This document shows positions 1 to 9,253 of a stretch of 64,000 bases of DNA, one piece after another. The stretch comes from Rubripirellula amarantea (lineage in GTDB: Bacteria > Planctomycetota > Planctomycetia > Pirellulales > Pirellulaceae). The DNA lies in assembly GCF_007859865.1 (NCBI RefSeq), contig NZ_SJPI01000002.1, positions 702,721-766,720 of the forward strand, given 5' to 3'. Position 1 is the stretch's first letter, and each line of letters begins with the position of its first letter. The notes beneath the pieces were generated by a model, which did no database searches, was not told the DNA's origin, and worked only from the letters and a program-made list of their open reading frames with translations. The position numbers were made by a program, and so were the translations under genes.

Positions 1-875
1 AGGTTGCCGCGCTCGCCACTTCGGCGCACCAAATCATCGGCGGCTTTCTTAACATCGTCGGCGTCGACAATCACCACCAAAGTATCGTCGGGCAAGTAAT
101 CGGCAATCGAACCGAGCGATTCATCGTCGACATGAGCGTCTTCGTCATCCGAATCTGACACTCCCACCGCTGCGATCTCAACGTGACTGATCGCTTCGAT
201 GCTGCGTTGGGAACCGATGTCGAACCGCCGAATCGACTCGATCTCATCACCAAACCATTCAATTCGAATGGGCAGCGGTTGATCGGCGGAATAGATATCC
301 AGAAGGCCGCCGCGCGTCGCGAACTCACCGGGCATTTGAACCGCGGTCGTGGAAGCGAACCCAGCTTCGGCAAGCCAGCGACGGATTTCTTCGGGGTCGA
401 CTTCGTCGCCAACCGCGATACGCCGGGTAGAGTCTTCGAGTGTTTTGGGAGTCGGCACCCTCTGCATGGCACCACCGATGAAGGCTGTTACCAACAAAGG
501 ACTCGGAGAGCCCGATGGGTGCGAGGCCCAACGCTGAAGCACCTGCAAACGCTCGGCGTAGTCTTCGTCGCGGATGGCGGCCGCGGTAATATCGGCGGCG
601 GAAAGAGGCAGCGAGATTGCATCTTCAACGCCAAAAGCAATCGCATCACCGGCGACGATGTCGGCATCCGCGGCGTGCGGGACGATCATCAAGATGCTGG
701 AATTCTGGCGGGCTGCTGCCGCTGCGAAGACTCCGCGAAGGCATCCCCAAACACCAGAGAACGCGAGCGTTTCGCCCGGCGAAATCTCGGCTAATCGCGC
801 GCAGATGCCCGCCGACTCGTCAATCAGTGCGGGTAGGTGATGGAGCTTCGATGGTGTCGAAAGGGCGCTTGGCAT
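1..875 (-). CDS. mfd: Transcription-repair coupling factor Mfd, N-terminal part (cut by window edge)
   Basis: Mfd recognises RNA polymerase stalled at DNA lesions, removes it and recruits UvrA. Only the first 291 residues are inside the window; the gene runs off the left edge. The UvrB-homology module is recognisable from PGEFATRGGLLDIYS followed by IRIEWFGDEIESIRRFD and SQRSIEAISHVEI, the conserved Mfd/UvrB pattern. ATG at 873-875 was chosen because an in-frame TGA lies just upstream; the protein then begins MPSALSTPSKLHHLPALIDE. The helicase and RNA polymerase-binding domains lie outside the window. No obvious Shine-Dalgarno sequence. Confidence 0.93.
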   Translation of the reverse strand, partial: MPSALSTPSKLHHLPALIDESAGICARLAEISPGETLAFSGVWGCLRGVFAAAAARQNSSILMIVPHAADADIVAGDAIAFGVEDAISLPLSAADITAAAIRDEDYAERLQVLQRWASHPSGSPSPLLVTAFIGGAMQRVPTPKTLEDSTRRIAVGDEVDPEEIRRWLAEAGFASTTAVQMPGEFATRGGLLDIYSADQPLPIRIEWFGDEIESIRRFDIGSQRSIEAISHVEIAAVGVSDSDDEDAHVDDESLGSIADYLPDDTLVVIVDADDVKKAADDLVRRSGERGN

Positions 876-1022
876 CCTGGGCGACGGAAATCATTCCGCT
901 TGCTGCCTGACTCCGTTAGGACGTGCATTCAGATCGTGCAAATCGGGCTAGCTAAACGCCCGCATGCTCACTCGAACCGCAGTCCGCAGCGAGCATTAAC
1001 CGCACAACACTTTGATGAATGG

Positions 1023-1442
1023 TTAACCCACGCACCATTTGTTTTGGAACCACTCCACGCGATCAGATCGACGGGGACTGTAGTTCGCGGTAGCCTTGAA
1101 CTTTTGGTTTTCCATGTAGCTACGGAACGCCAAGAACGGCACTTCCGCGTGCTGAGCGACGACGTCGACCATCTCGCTATCAGGTTTCCATTGATACAAG
1201 ATCTTGTTGTCTTTTTCGAACCAATTGTCCAAGTACTCAGCGCCTGAGGTGCTGGTCACGACAAAGTCACATTCCTTTTTGCACAAGAATCCTAGGAACG
1301 CCGAAGCCAAAGCTCGGGTAAGTTCCTGATCACCGTCGCACGAAGCCGAGGCAATGTTCCAAAGCGTGGCAAAGCCGTCCTCATCAAGATCGTCCTTGGA
1401 TACCTTGATTTCAACGTTCTCTAAACCTTCTCCGACTGACAT
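1023..1442 (-). CDS. Hypothetical cytosolic protein, 139 aa
   Basis: Not recognised. The acidic protein has no signal peptide or membrane segment. The open frame could start 16 codons earlier, but the internal ATG at 1440-1442 follows GAAGGGA at good spacing, so MSVGEGLENVE is the better N-terminus. It contains aromatic-rich stretches (EYLDNWFEKDNKILYQW, FRSYMENQKFKA) and four Cys, including CKKEC. It stands alone between divergent mfd and the glycosyltransferase gene. A lineage-restricted protein is likely; function unknown. Confidence 0.6.
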   Translation of the reverse strand: MSVGEGLENVEIKVSKDDLDEDGFATLWNIASASCDGDQELTRALASAFLGFLCKKECDFVVTSTSGAEYLDNWFEKDNKILYQWKPDSEMVDVVAQHAEVPFLAFRSYMENQKFKATANYSPRRSDRVEWFQNKWCVG

Positions 1443-1598
1443 GGATGTCCCTTCGACAAATGGAAAATGCGGATTTTGGGTGTGTTTCACTTCATTATAT
1501 CGCTCAGCAGCTAACCCGACTAGGCAGCCTTGAACAGGTAGATGCCTTGGCCGGTGGGCTGGGCGTAGGCCCCTCGAAATGGCCTCAGGTGATGCAAT

Positions 1599-1646
1599 CC
1601 CATTGATTGGCGAACTGGTCGCCCCATTGATCGGCGAACTGGTCGC
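1599..1646. repeat. Two tandem copies of a 24-bp unit
   Basis: CCCATTGATYGGCGAACTGG plus GTCGC occurs twice in direct tandem with one C/T difference (1599-1622 and 1623-1646). It lies about 50 bp beyond the stop codon of the glycosyltransferase gene, so it is intergenic. A longer open frame across it (1520-1996) is the antisense/offset shadow of that gene and is not believed. Confidence 0.85.
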
Positions 1647-1695
1647 ATCGGTTGAGCTGGAGTGACCCGCCGTACCAGCTCGCGGCGCCGCTTGG

Positions 1696-3129
1696 TTAAG
1701 CGAGTCGTTTTTTCAGGTTCCACCGTTGAGGCAGTTGGCAAACCGCGACGGCAACGAAGATCGCTAGGCAGGGTGTGGCGGGAGCTCGCATGCGAGCATT
1801 GGTCCAATACACCGAATGGACGATGGTTAGCGCCAGCACCAACGCGAAGCTGGTCCAAGCAATCGGATGTCGATAACGATGCCTCATCGCTTTGACACCC
1901 ACAATCACCGCAACAAAGAACGCGACGTAGTACAGCCCCGCGATGAGGCTCAAAAGAACAGATCGTCCCGCGACTAAGTGCGGAAACGGAGCCCACAAAC
2001 GGCAGGTCCGAACGACACAGGAATAAACAAACATGACGGGATGACGCCGGATGACCGCCTTGGCTCCCTCGTAAAGCATGCGGTCATCGTTGACTTCAGT
2101 CACCTTCGACATTCCCTGATCTCCCAGATTTCCCTGATCTTGCTGGTCGTTGCTCAATGAGCGAACCGGCACGTCAGTCCAATCGGTGTCCCAGAATTGT
2201 TCGGTCCGAATGTCGCCATCGTAGCGATGCGCGTAAGCATCAAAAAACGAATCGGTCTGCCAAGCCGAGAACCAACTGCCCGATCGAAGGTAATCGTAGA
2301 ACTTTGGATTGTTGGCAAGCAGCAGCGTGTACCCACCGTGCGAAGTTCCCCAGATCGGATGCCCCATCTGTCCGACGTTTCTCGCGGTCCACAAGCAGAG
2401 CGGAATGGCGAAGACTAACCCGATCGTCGCCGCGGTTTTCCAGGCAAACCGAATCGGTATCATGGTGGGAATGCTACGCCGAGCACCCAAGATCCCGTAG
2501 CCAAGCACCACGAACGCCGCCCAGACAAGGAACGTTGGTCGGCACAGGAACGCGAGTCCAAGGAGTCCCCCCAGTACCGCGGCGGACGACAGATCGAGTC
2601 GGTTGAGCCGGTGGCTTTCGTCTTCGCGTCGTTGTGCTTCGCGACCAATCCACCAAAGAACGATCGCCACCAGCATCGCCGCAAGCGTTTCGGTCATCAC
2701 CATCCGAGACTGCTGCACCAAGATCGGGTCGATCACTACGAGGGCCGATGCAACGATTGGAATCATCCAGTCCCGATCGGATTCTCCGCCACGATCCGCA
2801 CCGACCTGTACGAAATAGCCAGCGGCAAGGTACGTGGCAACGACCGTAACGCCAGCCATCAAGCTATGCAAAAGCACAACCGCGATTGGTAAAACGGCTC
2901 CGCCGGTGGCCAGCATCGACAGCAAGATAGGATACAGCGGAGGACGAAAGGCTGTTGGGTGCGGTTGACCGTCGCTGCCAACCAGACCATACACTCCAGT
3001 GCTGCGCAAAGTCTCGGCGATGGCTCGATAGGCGTCGGGATCGTCGCTAAGGCTTGAAAAAGAAGCCAACCCAATCAAACCGCGAACACAAACGGTCGCA
3101 ACAAACAGGATGACAACGATGCGGTTCAT
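1696..3129 (-). CDS. GT39/ArnT-like membrane glycosyltransferase (PMT_2 type)
   Basis: Integral membrane glycosyltransferase of the GT-C fold, expected to use a polyprenyl-phosphate sugar donor on the periplasmic side. The 477-residue protein starts with a hydrophobic segment (MNRIVVILFVATVCVRGLIG), followed by SLSDDPDAYRAIAETL, the acidic first-loop motif of this family, then about ten further membrane segments and a soluble loop (near residues 290-380) containing a Q/D/G-rich stretch. The open frame extends 167 codons upstream, but that part overlaps the divergent RND gene and looks noncoding, so ATG 3127-3129 is preferred. Substrate unknown. Confidence 0.75.
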   Translation of the reverse strand: MNRIVVILFVATVCVRGLIGLASFSSLSDDPDAYRAIAETLRSTGVYGLVGSDGQPHPTAFRPPLYPILLSMLATGGAVLPIAVVLLHSLMAGVTVVATYLAAGYFVQVGADRGGESDRDWMIPIVASALVVIDPILVQQSRMVMTETLAAMLVAIVLWWIGREAQRREDESHRLNRLDLSSAAVLGGLLGLAFLCRPTFLVWAAFVVLGYGILGARRSIPTMIPIRFAWKTAATIGLVFAIPLCLWTARNVGQMGHPIWGTSHGGYTLLLANNPKFYDYLRSGSWFSAWQTDSFFDAYAHRYDGDIRTEQFWDTDWTDVPVRSLSNDQQDQGNLGDQGMSKVTEVNDDRMLYEGAKAVIRRHPVMFVYSCVVRTCRLWAPFPHLVAGRSVLLSLIAGLYYVAFFVAVIVGVKAMRHRYRHPIAWTSFALVLALTIVHSVYWTNARMRAPATPCLAIFVAVAVCQLPQRWNLKKRLA

Positions 3130-3282
3130 ACACGGCTTTCGGGGCGATCTCGGCTTGCCAAGCAATTTCGACGGGTTGATAAGTCTCGGTTGGCTCAAGA
3201 GTATCGGCCAGCGAACCATTCTCGACGGACTGGTGCGAGCAGCATACCTTACGCCTCCCGCCCGGCGGGAGAGAAAAGTCGT

Positions 3283-5607
3283 ATGTTGAACTATCAAAAG
3301 CGTATTGCCGAGTGGCTGATCCAGTATCGCTGGATCGGAATAGTCCTGGCGTTGTTGACCTTCGCGGTCGCTTGGCCGAGTGCTCAGAAACTGGAATTCG
3401 ATCGATCCATCACGGCGATGTTCGACCCCAGCGACCCAACGCTGCAAAGTTACCAGCAACTTCAATCCGAGTTCGGTGGCAACGCCGTCGTGATGCTCGT
3501 CTATCACGACGCGGATTTGTGGTCCGACGACGGTATCGCTCGCAATCAAGCGATCACCGCCCAAGTTGCCGCGGTCGAAGGGGTGACCGGCGTGCTGTCG
3601 CCCTCGGTCCTGAACGCCGCGGTTAAGCAAATCCGTCCCGGCTCGTTCTTGACCGGTTCCGAGCCGCTGCTCAATCGTCGCGATCCGATCTCACGTGGCT
3701 TCGACCAAATGTTTGTGGGATACACGCATTCCCCAGACCACGCTCACGGCGCCGTCGTCGCGATGCTCGATCCTGGCAACACTCAAGCCGCCATTCAGGG
3801 CATGCGCGATGTGGTGAGTGGCCTTGAGTCAAATGACACCAATCCGGATCGTTCATCAACCAGTGAAACTACGGCTGATGAACAAAACGCAATCGACCTA
3901 ACGCTGATTGATGACATCGATCTTGTGGGCGAGCCGGTGTTGATCGAGGAAGCCTTTGCCCTGATCGAACGAGATGGCGTTTGGCTCGCGACGCTAACAC
4001 TTTCGTTGCTTTCACTTGTCGTCTTGGTGTCACTGCTCGATTTGCGACTGGTCGCTTTGTCGATTGTCGTGATCGGTTGGGCGGTCACGATGACCCAAGC
4101 CACGATGCAATGGATGGGAACCGAATTGTCTTTGGTCAGCACGATCTTGGCCGCGATCACGACGGTCATCACGGTCACATCGGTGTTGCACATCGGTGTA
4201 CGTTTCCGCATCGTTCGCAGACGACAAGGCAGTTCCAGGACAGCCGCATTTACGGCGCTTTCGATGCTGATGCTTCCGATCGCATTGACCTGCGCAACCG
4301 ACGCCGCTGGCTTTGCCGCGTTGGGCGTGTCCCGGATTTTGCCGGTTCGTCAGTTCGGCATCATGATTGCGATTGCTGCGACAGCGGTGTTGTTGGGCTT
4401 GGCGTTGATCGGACCACTTTTGTTAAGTGCACCGTCGATGGCATTGCTTTCGAGTCCGTTTACTCGTATTCGACGTTCTTTTCTTGAGCCGTTGCAGCGA
4501 GCCATCCATCGCGGATGCTTGATCGTGGCGAAGTTTTCCGTTCAGCACTTCACCTGGATTGCGATCGCGTGCCTGGCGATGTCCGTGTTCATCGCGCTGG
4601 GGTGGCAACGAGTTGAAACCGAAACGAGCTTTCTAAAGAATTTCAGGGACGACAGTTCGCTGGTGAAGTCTTACGAGCGAGTGGAAGACGAATTCGGTGG
4701 GGCCGGCGTATGGGACGTGTTGATCGACGCTCCTGCGGAAGTGGGATCTTCGTTCTTGAAGAAAGTACGGAAGTTGGAACATGAACTCCGGCGTGTCGAC
4801 GTCGACGGTGCGAGATTGTCGAAAGTGTTAAGCCTTGCGGATGCCGATTCGGTGCTTTCCCGAGTGACGTTGATGCGACTCTTGGCGGCCAAGACTCGTT
4901 TGGCTGGCATGCAACAAACGATGCCCGTGTTCTACCAAGCCTTGATGACGGAACCATTGGATGAAGAAACTCGACGATTGCGATTAATGATTCGCAGCGA
5001 GGAGGATCTCGACGCGAATCAGAAAATGAAATTGATTGCCGAAGTCGAACGAGTTGTCGCCGCCAGCGAGGTCGGCAAAACGGCGAAGGTGACCGGTTAC
5101 TACGTGTTGATGGCGCGACTGATCGACGGGTTGATCGACGACGGTTGGCGATGCTTTTTCGCTTCCGCCGTGTTGGTGTGGTTGTTGCTCGTCGTCTCGG
5201 GTCGCTCAATCAAGCGAGCGACGATTGCGCTGGCTATCAATTTGCTTCCTGCTTTGCTGGTGATTTCCGCGATTGGTTTGCTCGGCAGCAAGGTCAACAT
5301 GGGGTCAGCAATGATCGCGGCTGTTTCCATTGGATTGTCGATTGACGGAAGCGTGCATTTCTTAGCATCGTACCGCCGCATGATCGCCAGAGGCCGCAGC
5401 ACGAAGCAGTCAGCCACTCATGCCTCGGCGGCGATTGGCGTGCCGATGATTTTCGCGACTCTGGCGTTGGTGATTGGGTTCGGCGGATTGGCCACAAGCG
5501 AGTTTGTTCCCACAGCAACATTCGGTGTCTTGGTCGCCGCGACGTTGGTGGTGGGAACGATCGTCAATCTGACCGTGCTTCCAAGTCTTATCGCCAAGGC
5601 CGATTGA
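3283..5607 (+). CDS. RND/MMPL-family exporter, 774 aa
   Basis: Predicted inner-membrane exporter of the RND superfamily (MMPL branch), probably moving lipids or hydrophobic compounds. The duplicated architecture is visible: an N-terminal helix (residues about 15-35), a large periplasmic loop, a five- to six-helix block (about 245-420), another helix, a second loop containing SFLKNFRDDSSLVKSYERVEDEFG, and a second helix block ending near the C-terminus with GLSIDGSVHFLASYRR. ATG 3283 was chosen over an open start at 3190 because it follows GGGAGAG and the protein then begins MLNYQKRIAEWLIQYRW, typical of this family. Divergent from the glycosyltransferase gene, with 153 bp between starts. Confidence 0.85.
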   Translation: MLNYQKRIAEWLIQYRWIGIVLALLTFAVAWPSAQKLEFDRSITAMFDPSDPTLQSYQQLQSEFGGNAVVMLVYHDADLWSDDGIARNQAITAQVAAVEGVTGVLSPSVLNAAVKQIRPGSFLTGSEPLLNRRDPISRGFDQMFVGYTHSPDHAHGAVVAMLDPGNTQAAIQGMRDVVSGLESNDTNPDRSSTSETTADEQNAIDLTLIDDIDLVGEPVLIEEAFALIERDGVWLATLTLSLLSLVVLVSLLDLRLVALSIVVIGWAVTMTQATMQWMGTELSLVSTILAAITTVITVTSVLHIGVRFRIVRRRQGSSRTAAFTALSMLMLPIALTCATDAAGFAALGVSRILPVRQFGIMIAIAATAVLLGLALIGPLLLSAPSMALLSSPFTRIRRSFLEPLQRAIHRGCLIVAKFSVQHFTWIAIACLAMSVFIALGWQRVETETSFLKNFRDDSSLVKSYERVEDEFGGAGVWDVLIDAPAEVGSSFLKKVRKLEHELRRVDVDGARLSKVLSLADADSVLSRVTLMRLLAAKTRLAGMQQTMPVFYQALMTEPLDEETRRLRLMIRSEEDLDANQKMKLIAEVERVVAASEVGKTAKVTGYYVLMARLIDGLIDDGWRCFFASAVLVWLLLVVSGRSIKRATIALAINLLPALLVISAIGLLGSKVNMGSAMIAAVSIGLSIDGSVHFLASYRRMIARGRSTKQSATHASAAIGVPMIFATLALVIGFGGLATSEFVPTATFGVLVAATLVVGTIVNLTVLPSLIAKAD

Positions 5608-5738
5608 CGATTTGCGTTGTAAATCGAATCAAGCGGCGGGCGAGATGAATCGCCGAGTGATACATCGGAACCGTCGACCTGAATCCGACCACCCCTGCAC
5701 TCTTGATCGCGTCCTCGGTTTGGGGTTGCTTGTTGGAG

Positions 5739-6695
5739 CTACAGACCTAGCCACCATGCTCCGATGGCGAGCCACGCTGGGATCAAGACGATGCCGGCGA
5801 TCGACGTCGATAAGACTACCTCAATCGCGGTCTTGGTATCTCGCTCGTAAAGTCGTACCAGAACAATGGGGAAGATTGCGACCGGCATCGCGGCTTCCAG
5901 AATCATCACGCGTTTGAGGTCCACCGAACTGGTCAATAGCATGGCGGCGGTGAGCATCAGGGCGGGCATGACCAGTTGCCGCAAGAATATTCCCGACGCG
6001 ATCACCTTCCATGAACCTAGTCCACCGGAAGTTCCCATGAAGTCGACAATGATCGCACCGCCAAGAAGTAGGCCCAACGGAATCGCGCAATCACCGAGCG
6101 TTCCGATCGCTGTCAAAATGGGATCGGGAAGGTACTGATCAAAGCTGAGTAGTCGCATGCTCGACGCGAACACCACGCCGAGCAGAGGAGCACTAAAGAC
6201 TGCCTTCTTCCATTGACCACCACCGGAACCGCTGATGATCATGATCCCGACGCTCCATAACGCCAAGTCGACTCCGACATTGTGCAAGATCAGCTCGAGC
6301 AGGACTTCCGGATAGAACTTTTCAGCCAACGGAAGCGGGATGTATCCGTAATTACAGATGCCGACGCACAACGCAAACGCACGCTGCTTGGCGTCGCTGT
6401 CCAGGCCCACGCGGGGACCCACCACTCGGGCAAAGAGAAGTCCGATTCCAAACCCGACCGCGGTTGAAAAGAAACCGAACAGCGGTGGCGGCCAAGCGGT
6501 TGTCAGCGAGCCGAATTCTTCGCTACCGAGAATTTTGTGAATGAAATAAGCCGGTAAGGTCACATTCGCCGTCAGCGATGCCAACGTTCGGTCGGCTTGC
6601 GGAGTCAACCAACCCGTGCGACGGCATATCGCACCAACGGCCATCACCAGGAACACCCCCATGACACTGCTGATGATGGGGTAAAGAGAGGTCAT
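5739..6695 (-). CDS. AEC (auxin efflux carrier) family transporter
   Basis: A 318-residue hydrophobic protein with about ten membrane segments, the usual size for bacterial AEC carriers. Recognisable features are the N-terminal VFLVMAVGAICRRTGWLT, the helix-break region SLTANVTLPAYF, and the C-terminal EAAMPVAIFPIVLVRLYERD, matching the family pattern in which a 'xxAMPxA' motif precedes the last helices. Probably transports an organic acid or similar solute; no neighbour indicates the substrate. It converges with the RND gene (131 bp between stop codons). Confidence 0.85.
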   Translation of the reverse strand: MTSLYPIISSVMGVFLVMAVGAICRRTGWLTPQADRTLASLTANVTLPAYFIHKILGSEEFGSLTTAWPPPLFGFFSTAVGFGIGLLFARVVGPRVGLDSDAKQRAFALCVGICNYGYIPLPLAEKFYPEVLLELILHNVGVDLALWSVGIMIISGSGGGQWKKAVFSAPLLGVVFASSMRLLSFDQYLPDPILTAIGTLGDCAIPLGLLLGGAIIVDFMGTSGGLGSWKVIASGIFLRQLVMPALMLTAAMLLTSSVDLKRVMILEAAMPVAIFPIVLVRLYERDTKTAIEVVLSTSIAGIVLIPAWLAIGAWWLGL

Positions 6696-6826
6696 GAAAA
6701 AGGGATGGGGGCGGGGTGGGTGAGCTTAGCGGTCGTAAAAGTCGTCAAGTCGATCGGCAACGAAGCATGCCACGCCGAAAGTTCATGACTTGTGGCGCCG
6801 CCAGCGACGGGCTTAGTGATCACAGA

Positions 6827-6890
6827 GGGCGTAGTTGCTTCGGATGTGGTTGCCACAGGCGTAGTTGCAACGGGCGTAGTTGCTACGGAT
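6827..6890. repeat. Imperfect tandem repeat of a ~15-bp unit (GGCGTAGTTGC)
   Basis: The motif GGGCGTAGTTGC and close variants recur at about 6827, 6857 and 6872, with a weaker copy between. The array ends 10 bp before the 3' end of hemQ and therefore sits in the hemQ/AEC intergenic space. It resembles several other short arrays at gene borders in this window. Confidence 0.7.
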
Positions 6891-6898
6891 GGGCGGAA

Positions 6899-7882
6899 TT
6901 ACTTTCCGACGACTTGGCAATGTTCGAGAATTTCCAGCGGTGTGGCTTTGTAGCCAACGTAGAACGGCCCAAACTCAGCGTACTTGGCACTGGCTTCGTC
7001 AAATCGCATCTTGTAAACGATCTCTTTCAAGTATTCCGGGTTACGTGCCCACAGTGTCACCATCCATTCCCAGTCGTCAACGCCAACGCCGACTGAAATC
7101 AATTGGCTGACTTTGCCAGCGAATGCCATCCCGCTTTGCGCGTGCTCGGCCATCATTGCGTTTCGCGCACTGAAAGCTTCGGTAAACCAGTTCGCTCCCG
7201 GGACGCGACTCTTGTTCATTGGATAAAAACAGGCCGCCGGCAAGTCGGGAAACTCGGGCCGCAACCGTTGTTCGTTCATCATCGGCAAACGACGTTCATA
7301 CGCCGACACCTTCGCGGCGACTTCCGGTGAATTAGGATCCGCGCCACCTCGCACCAAACGTTTCTTGAACTCTTGCACCGAGGGAACGTACTCACTCACT
7401 TCGCTCATCGACACGAACGACCAAGTGGGTTCGATGTATCGGCCAATGCCAGGAGCCATGATGGACTGGTGAATCGAATCGACTTTGGCCGGATCGGGAT
7501 CCATCACCATCACCGCAAAGTCAGCTCGATGACCGCTGGTCCAGTAGGTTGCTATTCGCTCGGGTGCATCCGATGGATTGAGGGCCGCAAGAAAAGCAGA
7601 TCGTTCCGCTTCATTCAGCACACCCGTCATCGCGTCACGTCGAAAGCGGTAAAAGAAGTGACCGCAATGCCAGCCATTTTCTGGAATCACCGATGGTTCC
7701 GGCAAACGTTCCGGTGCCGGTCGTCCAGATGTTGGGCGACCGCCGGATCCACCCGCTGCCGCAGGACGTTGACCAGGGTTGCCAGCGCCAGCGTGAGCGG
7801 GTTGACCAGCGTCGGACGAGGGACGTTGGTTTTCCGGAGACGAAAAGACGCTCATGAGCTTATCTTTGAAGAAGTTTTTCAT
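6899..7882 (-). CDS. hemQ: Coproheme decarboxylase / chlorite dismutase family (HemQ, ChdC)
   Basis: Oxidative decarboxylation of coproheme III to heme b, the last step of the coproporphyrin-dependent heme route. The Cld-fold core follows a Pro/Gly/Ala-rich linker (about residues 15-60). Visible family marks are YPMNKSRVPGANWF, supplying the catalytic Tyr and the Lys four residues later, AEHAQSGMAFAGKVSQ with the proximal heme His and a Gln, DDWEWMVTLWA, and YKMRFDEASAKYAEFGPFYVG. ATG 7880-7882 gives 327 aa; ATG 7853-7855 is an alternative, and the longer open frame is not believed. The Tyr points to the Firmicutes-type catalytic pocket. A small membrane protein gene lies 89 bp upstream on the same strand. 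Confidence 0.88.
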   Translation of the reverse strand: MKNFFKDKLMSVFSSPENQRPSSDAGQPAHAGAGNPGQRPAAAGGSGGRPTSGRPAPERLPEPSVIPENGWHCGHFFYRFRRDAMTGVLNEAERSAFLAALNPSDAPERIATYWTSGHRADFAVMVMDPDPAKVDSIHQSIMAPGIGRYIEPTWSFVSMSEVSEYVPSVQEFKKRLVRGGADPNSPEVAAKVSAYERRLPMMNEQRLRPEFPDLPAACFYPMNKSRVPGANWFTEAFSARNAMMAEHAQSGMAFAGKVSQLISVGVGVDDWEWMVTLWARNPEYLKEIVYKMRFDEASAKYAEFGPFYVGYKATPLEILEHCQVVGK

Positions 7883-7971
7883 GGAGTTTAACTGCGGGGA
7901 CTTTCGAGAGTTCACGATTGACCATGGTAAGGACAGCGGCCGAATTGGGCGAGCGGAGGCACGTGATGCGA

Positions 7972-8412
7972 CTAATCGCTGCGACGTTCCATCCACACCA
8001 GCAAGCAACCGCCCAGCACAGTCGACCCACTTTCGCCAATCGACCACCACGCTGGCAAACCCGCCATCGCGTCAATCACGCCTTGCATCACCCCAAAGAT
8101 AATTGTCAGTCGGGCGAGATGGCGTATTAACGGGCGGTATCGCTCGAAATCCGACGCTGCAATCCAAAGCAAAACTCCGACAAAGCCGTACATCAGGCTG
8201 AGGTGGCGGGCTAGGTAAAAGGTCAACGGTGAATCGGGGAATGGGTCAAAGCCAAGAAACTCGGACGTCTCGACCATCCACTTCTCGGGCATGATGGCCG
8301 CGCCAAAGGCGAAAAACGCCGCCACGGCGACGCCGCGAATTGCCAGCTTTAATTGCTCGCGTGGAGACGCCCAAAACGAGCGATTCAGCGGATTTTCGAC
8401 AGATTGAGACAT
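7972..8412 (-). CDS. Hypothetical four-helix membrane protein, 146 aa
   Basis: Small integral membrane protein with helices around AIRGVAVAAFFAFGAAIM, LARHLSLMYGFVGVLLWIAA, LARLTIIFGVMQGVIDAMAG and GSTVLGGCLLVWME. The start at 8410-8412 is supported by GGAGAGA 3-8 bp upstream, so the extra seven codons of the open frame are dropped. It precedes hemQ on the same strand and could be cotranscribed with it; nothing in the sequence ties it to heme. No family recognised. Confidence 0.7.
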   Translation of the reverse strand: MSQSVENPLNRSFWASPREQLKLAIRGVAVAAFFAFGAAIMPEKWMVETSEFLGFDPFPDSPLTFYLARHLSLMYGFVGVLLWIAASDFERYRPLIRHLARLTIIFGVMQGVIDAMAGLPAWWSIGESGSTVLGGCLLVWMERRSD

Positions 8413-8587
8413 CTTCTCTCCAGCACACCGCAACCGCCAAACCTGACTTTTGTTGTGTACTCGCGGTATGATACAGGTTGTCGGTCGACGCTATTTTGAC
8501 GCAGACGTAAAATGGTGTACCACGGATGGTCAGTACACAACCCACCGAGATCGTTTCCCACTGTCTCCCACCCCATAAGAATGATTC

Positions 8588-9253
8588 ATGTCCAGTTTCC
8601 CCCGAAATCTGATTCCGCGAATCGTGGCAACGTTGGCAATCGTCACCGCTTCGGTCGGCAGCATCGCGACGGCCCAAAGTGAAGGCTCGGCCAATAGTGA
8701 CGCTCTCTCGCAAGGCAAAGAGGCGGTCGCCACGTTGGCCGGTGGCTGCTTCTGGTGTACCGAGGCCGTTTTTGAAAATATGGAAGGCGTGAACGATGTG
8801 GTTTCAGGCTACATCGGTGGGCAGGTGCCCAACCCAACCTACGAACAGGTGTGCGGGAAGCTCACCGGACACGCCGAGGCGGTGGAGGTCTATTACGATC
8901 CAACGAAGGTTACCTACGAAGAAATCTTGAAGGTCTTCTTCAAGACTCACGACCCGACCACGCTGAACAAGCAAGGTGCCGATGAGGGGCCTCAGTATCG
9001 CAGTTCGATCTTTATTCACAGCGCCGAACAAAAACAGATCGCCGAACGCGTCATCAAGGAGCTCACCGATGCTCATGAGTATCGTAAGCCGATCGTGACG
9101 CAACTCGAAGTTGCGACCGAGTTCTACCCGGCCGAGGAATATCACCAAGACTACTATCGTCGCAATCCAACGGCCGGCTATTGTCGAGCGGTGGTGGCGA
9201 CGAAGGTCAAGAAATTTAAGAACGTGTTTCCTGAAAAAGTGAAGCAGGAATGA
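8588..9253 (+). CDS. msrA: Peptide-methionine (S)-S-oxide reductase MsrA, exported
   Basis: Reduces methionine-S-sulfoxide in oxidised proteins. The catalytic motif GGCFWCTEAVFENMEGV is at about residues 54-70, with SGYIGG and YRSSIFIH further on, and a C-terminal GYC that can supply the resolving Cys. An N-terminal extension (residues 1-30, hydrophobic, ending ATAQ) looks like a signal peptide, so repair of envelope proteins is inferred. The downstream gene overlaps by 4 bp (ATGA), indicating cotranscription. Confidence 0.93.
   Translation: MSSFPRNLIPRIVATLAIVTASVGSIATAQSEGSANSDALSQGKEAVATLAGGCFWCTEAVFENMEGVNDVVSGYIGGQVPNPTYEQVCGKLTGHAEAVEVYYDPTKVTYEEILKVFFKTHDPTTLNKQGADEGPQYRSSIFIHSAEQKQIAERVIKELTDAHEYRKPIVTQLEVATEFYPAEEYHQDYYRRNPTAGYCRAVVATKVKKFKNVFPEKVKQE

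Noticed and set aside
1520-1996. 158-codon minus frame
   Set aside because: Offset shadow of the glycosyltransferase gene running into the 24-bp repeat; composition unlike a protein.
3130-3630. 167-codon N-terminal extension of the GT39-like gene
   Set aside because: It overlaps the divergent RND gene, has no signal or family similarity, and the internal ATG gives a proper first membrane helix.
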